From Deltaproteobacteria bacterium (GTDB lineage Bacteria > Desulfobacterota > DSM-4660 > Desulfatiglandales > HGW-15), in the NCBI GenBank assembly GCA_024641835.1, contig JAHECH010000233.1, forward strand, positions 1-6,822: a stretch of DNA of 6,822 bases. The letters run 5' to 3'. Within the stretch, counting starts at the first letter, position 1, and every line of letters starts with the position of its first letter. The position numbers and the translations under genes were made by a program. Below, piece by piece: positions 5,269-6,822 of this stretch. A model generated the notes under the pieces. The model was not told where the DNA came from and did not search any database. It saw only the letters and a list, made by a program, of their open reading frames with translations.

Positions 5269-6765
5269 CTATTTCTTATCTTCCTCCGGTTGAGGTTGGT
5301 TGATCTCAAATGGGCGCTTAAATTCATCTTGCATGAAGAAAGGCTTTTCCTTTTCTGATCGCTCCTTCTCACGAGCTCTTCCCTCGTCCATATAGTCTTT
5401 TTTCTCTTTAGACAACGGTGCAGCTTCTTCGGGTTTTTCATACACGGTGGGGCTGATGAAGACGAGGAGATTGGTCGTGGTATTCGTTGCTCCGACCGTC
5501 TTGAAGGCCCATCCCAAAAGAGGTATATTGGCGATACATGGAAGCCCGGTCTTGGAAAAATCCTGCTGCTTCTCGATAAGCCCTCCGATGACGATGGTGC
5601 CGTGGTTATTCACTTCTACCACGGTGTCAATCGCTCTCTTGAGGGTGACAGGCTGGTTGGGAAGGACTTCGACGCCTGAAAGTTTGCTCACCTCTAAGTT
5701 GAGCTCCAGATTGATTTTGCCCGATTGGTTGATATGAGGCGTGATCTTCAACTTGATCCCGACATCCCGATAATCGATGTTCTGAGATGTTCCTCCACCG
5801 GTGATAAGGGTTTCGGTTGTTTGGAAGGGCCGGTTCGTGGAGATGTTGATGGAGGCCTCCTCGTTGTTCAGGGTCATGAGTTGCGGCTTGGAGAGGATGT
5901 TGGTGGTCTTAAGAGTCTCCAATGCGTTCGTGAGGACAGCCAAAGAAGGAAAGGTGAAATTCCCGATGGTGACGGATTCGCCAAGAACGCCCACGATAAA
6001 ACCAGGGGGCAAAGGGGTTGAGGCTGAAATGCCTGCAGAAGAGGTAGCTCCACCTGATATCAAATTTTGTACAGGGCCCTTATCGGTGCTGCTGACGCCG
6101 AACCCGTAGATATTCTTGTTGTCGATTGAGCCAGCTTGTTTGAATGCCAGCCATTCTGTTCCGAAGTTGAAGTTCTCCGTCGGGGAGACTTCCATGATAA
6201 GGGCCTGGATATAGACCTGCTTCCTGGGGATATCCAGTTTCTTGATCATTTCTTTGATCGTATTGTAGTCATCCGGGTCCGCATAGATGATGAGGCTGTT
6301 GGTGCTCTTGTCGGCCAGGATGCTGATCTCCTTTCCCAGGGCTTTGAACTTGCCTCCGACCACGGTGCCACCCGCTTCCGTCCTCCTTTGGGGGGTTGTT
6401 CCGGTTTGTCCTCCTGTCGGCATCGTGGCCGAGACGCGGGACTCCGCATAGCTCTTCATAGCTTCCTGGGTTCCCGTGAGAACCCTCACGATATCTTCCG
6501 CCTTGGCATTCTCGAGGTAATAAACATTGAGCAGGCTCTTGCCTTCCGGGCTGGGCTGATCAATCTTGGAGATAATGTCCGCGATATCCTTGAAGACATC
6601 GGAAGGAGCGACGGCCAGGATGGAATTGGTTCTCTCCAGGGCGATGACTTTGAAAAGGGAGGGTCTGATGCCTTTGCGGCCCTTACCGTACTTGAGCTCC
6701 AGTATTTCCCCTAATTTTGTGGTCACATCCGTAGCTGAGGCATATTTGAGGTCTAGCTTCTCCAC
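5269..6765 (-). CDS. gspD: Type II secretion secretin GspD, C-terminal part (5' end beyond window, apparent frameshift)
   Basis: Outer-membrane secretin forming the multimeric exit channel of type II secretion. From the first in-frame GTG (6765) the reading frame gives 498 residues. An N2-type ring domain covers about 1-72 (LKYASATDV at 6-14), and an N3 domain about 75-180 contains a low-complexity Gly/Thr loop (113-137). The secretin beta-barrel covers about 183-443, with LSKPQLMTLNNEEA (291-304), IGGLIEK (393-399), IPLLGWAFKT (414-423) and the family-typical NLLVFISPTVY (432-442). A charged Lys/Glu tail (444-498) follows and may contact a pilotin or assembly factor. The GTG is not a true start: signal peptide, N0 and N1 domains are missing, and the upstream sequence continues the protein in another frame. 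The last codons hold the gspE ribosome site. PilQ is the alternative, but adjacency to gspE favours GspD. Confidence 0.88.
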   Translation of the reverse strand: MEKLDLKYASATDVTTKLGEILELKYGKGRKGIRPSLFKVIALERTNSILAVAPSDVFKDIADIISKIDQPSPEGKSLLNVYYLENAKAEDIVRVLTGTQEAMKSYAESRVSATMPTGGQTGTTPQRRTEAGGTVVGGKFKALGKEISILADKSTNSLIIYADPDDYNTIKEMIKKLDIPRKQVYIQALIMEVSPTENFNFGTEWLAFKQAGSIDNKNIYGFGVSSTDKGPVQNLISGGATSSAGISASTPLPPGFIVGVLGESVTIGNFTFPSLAVLTNALETLKTTNILSKPQLMTLNNEEASINISTNRPFQTTETLITGGGTSQNIDYRDVGIKLKITPHINQSGKINLELNLEVSKLSGVEVLPNQPVTLKRAIDTVVEVNNHGTIVIGGLIEKQQDFSKTGLPCIANIPLLGWAFKTVGATNTTTNLLVFISPTVYEKPEEAAPLSKEKKDYMDEGRAREKERSEKEKPFFMQDEFKRPFEINQPQPEEDKK

Positions 6766-6822
6766 ACAGCGTCCGAAATACCGAGATCCACCTCGTTCAG
6801 AATTTCCGAGATCTTGCGCACG
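6753..6822 (-). pseudogene. gspD: Out-of-frame upstream segment of gspD
   Basis: Read from 6821 downwards on the minus strand, this frame gives VRKISEILNEVDLGISDAV, which looks like the helix and linker (I..IL..VD) that precede the KYASA strand in secretin N domains. It then reads WRS and stops at TAG (6755-6753). The frame of the downstream gspD gives a poor sequence here (GNSERGGSRYFGRC). Joining the two needs a shift near 6762-6768, within GTGTGG, for instance loss of two bases. Either gspD is truly broken or the base calls are wrong here. Confidence 0.55.

Noticed and set aside
4828..5358. 176-codon plus-strand open frame spanning the gspD-gspE junction
   Set aside because: It is the antisense shadow of two well-supported genes and has no family resemblance.
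6136..6714. 192-codon plus-strand open frame opposite gspD
   Set aside because: Shadow of conserved secretin sequence on the other strand.
1..6822. CRISPR array, tRNA or rRNA genes, phage or integrase genes
   Set aside because: No regularly spaced direct repeats, no cloverleaf-like sequence and no recombinase or phage protein were seen on either strand.

Overview
The window looks like chromosomal DNA from an anaerobic or microaerophilic Gram-negative bacterium, most plausibly a member of the Desulfobacterota (deltaproteobacteria). This is inferred from three things: a rubrerythrin and a one-domain superoxide reductase (anaerobe-style oxygen defence), a type II secretion secretin and ATPase (a diderm envelope), and moderate GC with strong AGGAGG ribosome binding sites. 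No marker in the window fixes the taxon.

Layout. Positions 1-626 (minus) hold the N-terminal 208 codons of an aldehyde dehydrogenase that runs off the left edge. Positions 627-1327 are a 700-base divergent intergenic region. It carries a nested inverted repeat (about 719-914, MITE- or REP-like), a 12-base palindrome, and a probable rubrerythrin promoter whose predicted transcript starts with a 16-bp GC-rich hairpin. On the plus strand follow rubrerythrin (1328-1822) and a DUF488/YeaO-family protein (1862-2218), then a 373-base gap, then a class II superoxide reductase (2592-2987) and a small unrecognised helical protein (3003-3317) ending in a two-tier inverted repeat. On the minus strand, converging on these, are the type II secretion secretin GspD (5269 to the right edge, 5' end missing) and the ATPase GspE (3571-5268), closed by an intrinsic terminator at 3487-3522.

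How the genes work together. Rubrerythrin (peroxide reduction) and superoxide reductase (superoxide to peroxide) are consecutive steps of the classic anaerobic oxidative-stress pathway, so 1328-3317 reads as a small oxygen-defence cluster. The DUF488 protein and the 104-residue protein are companions of unknown role. GspD forms the outer-membrane channel and GspE is the cytoplasmic motor of the same secretion machine. Their stop and start codons abut (TAGATG), and GspE is the last gene of that operon, with no gspF after it.

The observations most worth checking are an apparent frameshift near the 5' end of the visible gspD, the rubrerythrin leader hairpin that pairs fully only as sense RNA, the nested inverted-repeat element, and the unrecognised gene cotranscribed with superoxide reductase. 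I found no strong evidence of a wholly new multi-gene system.
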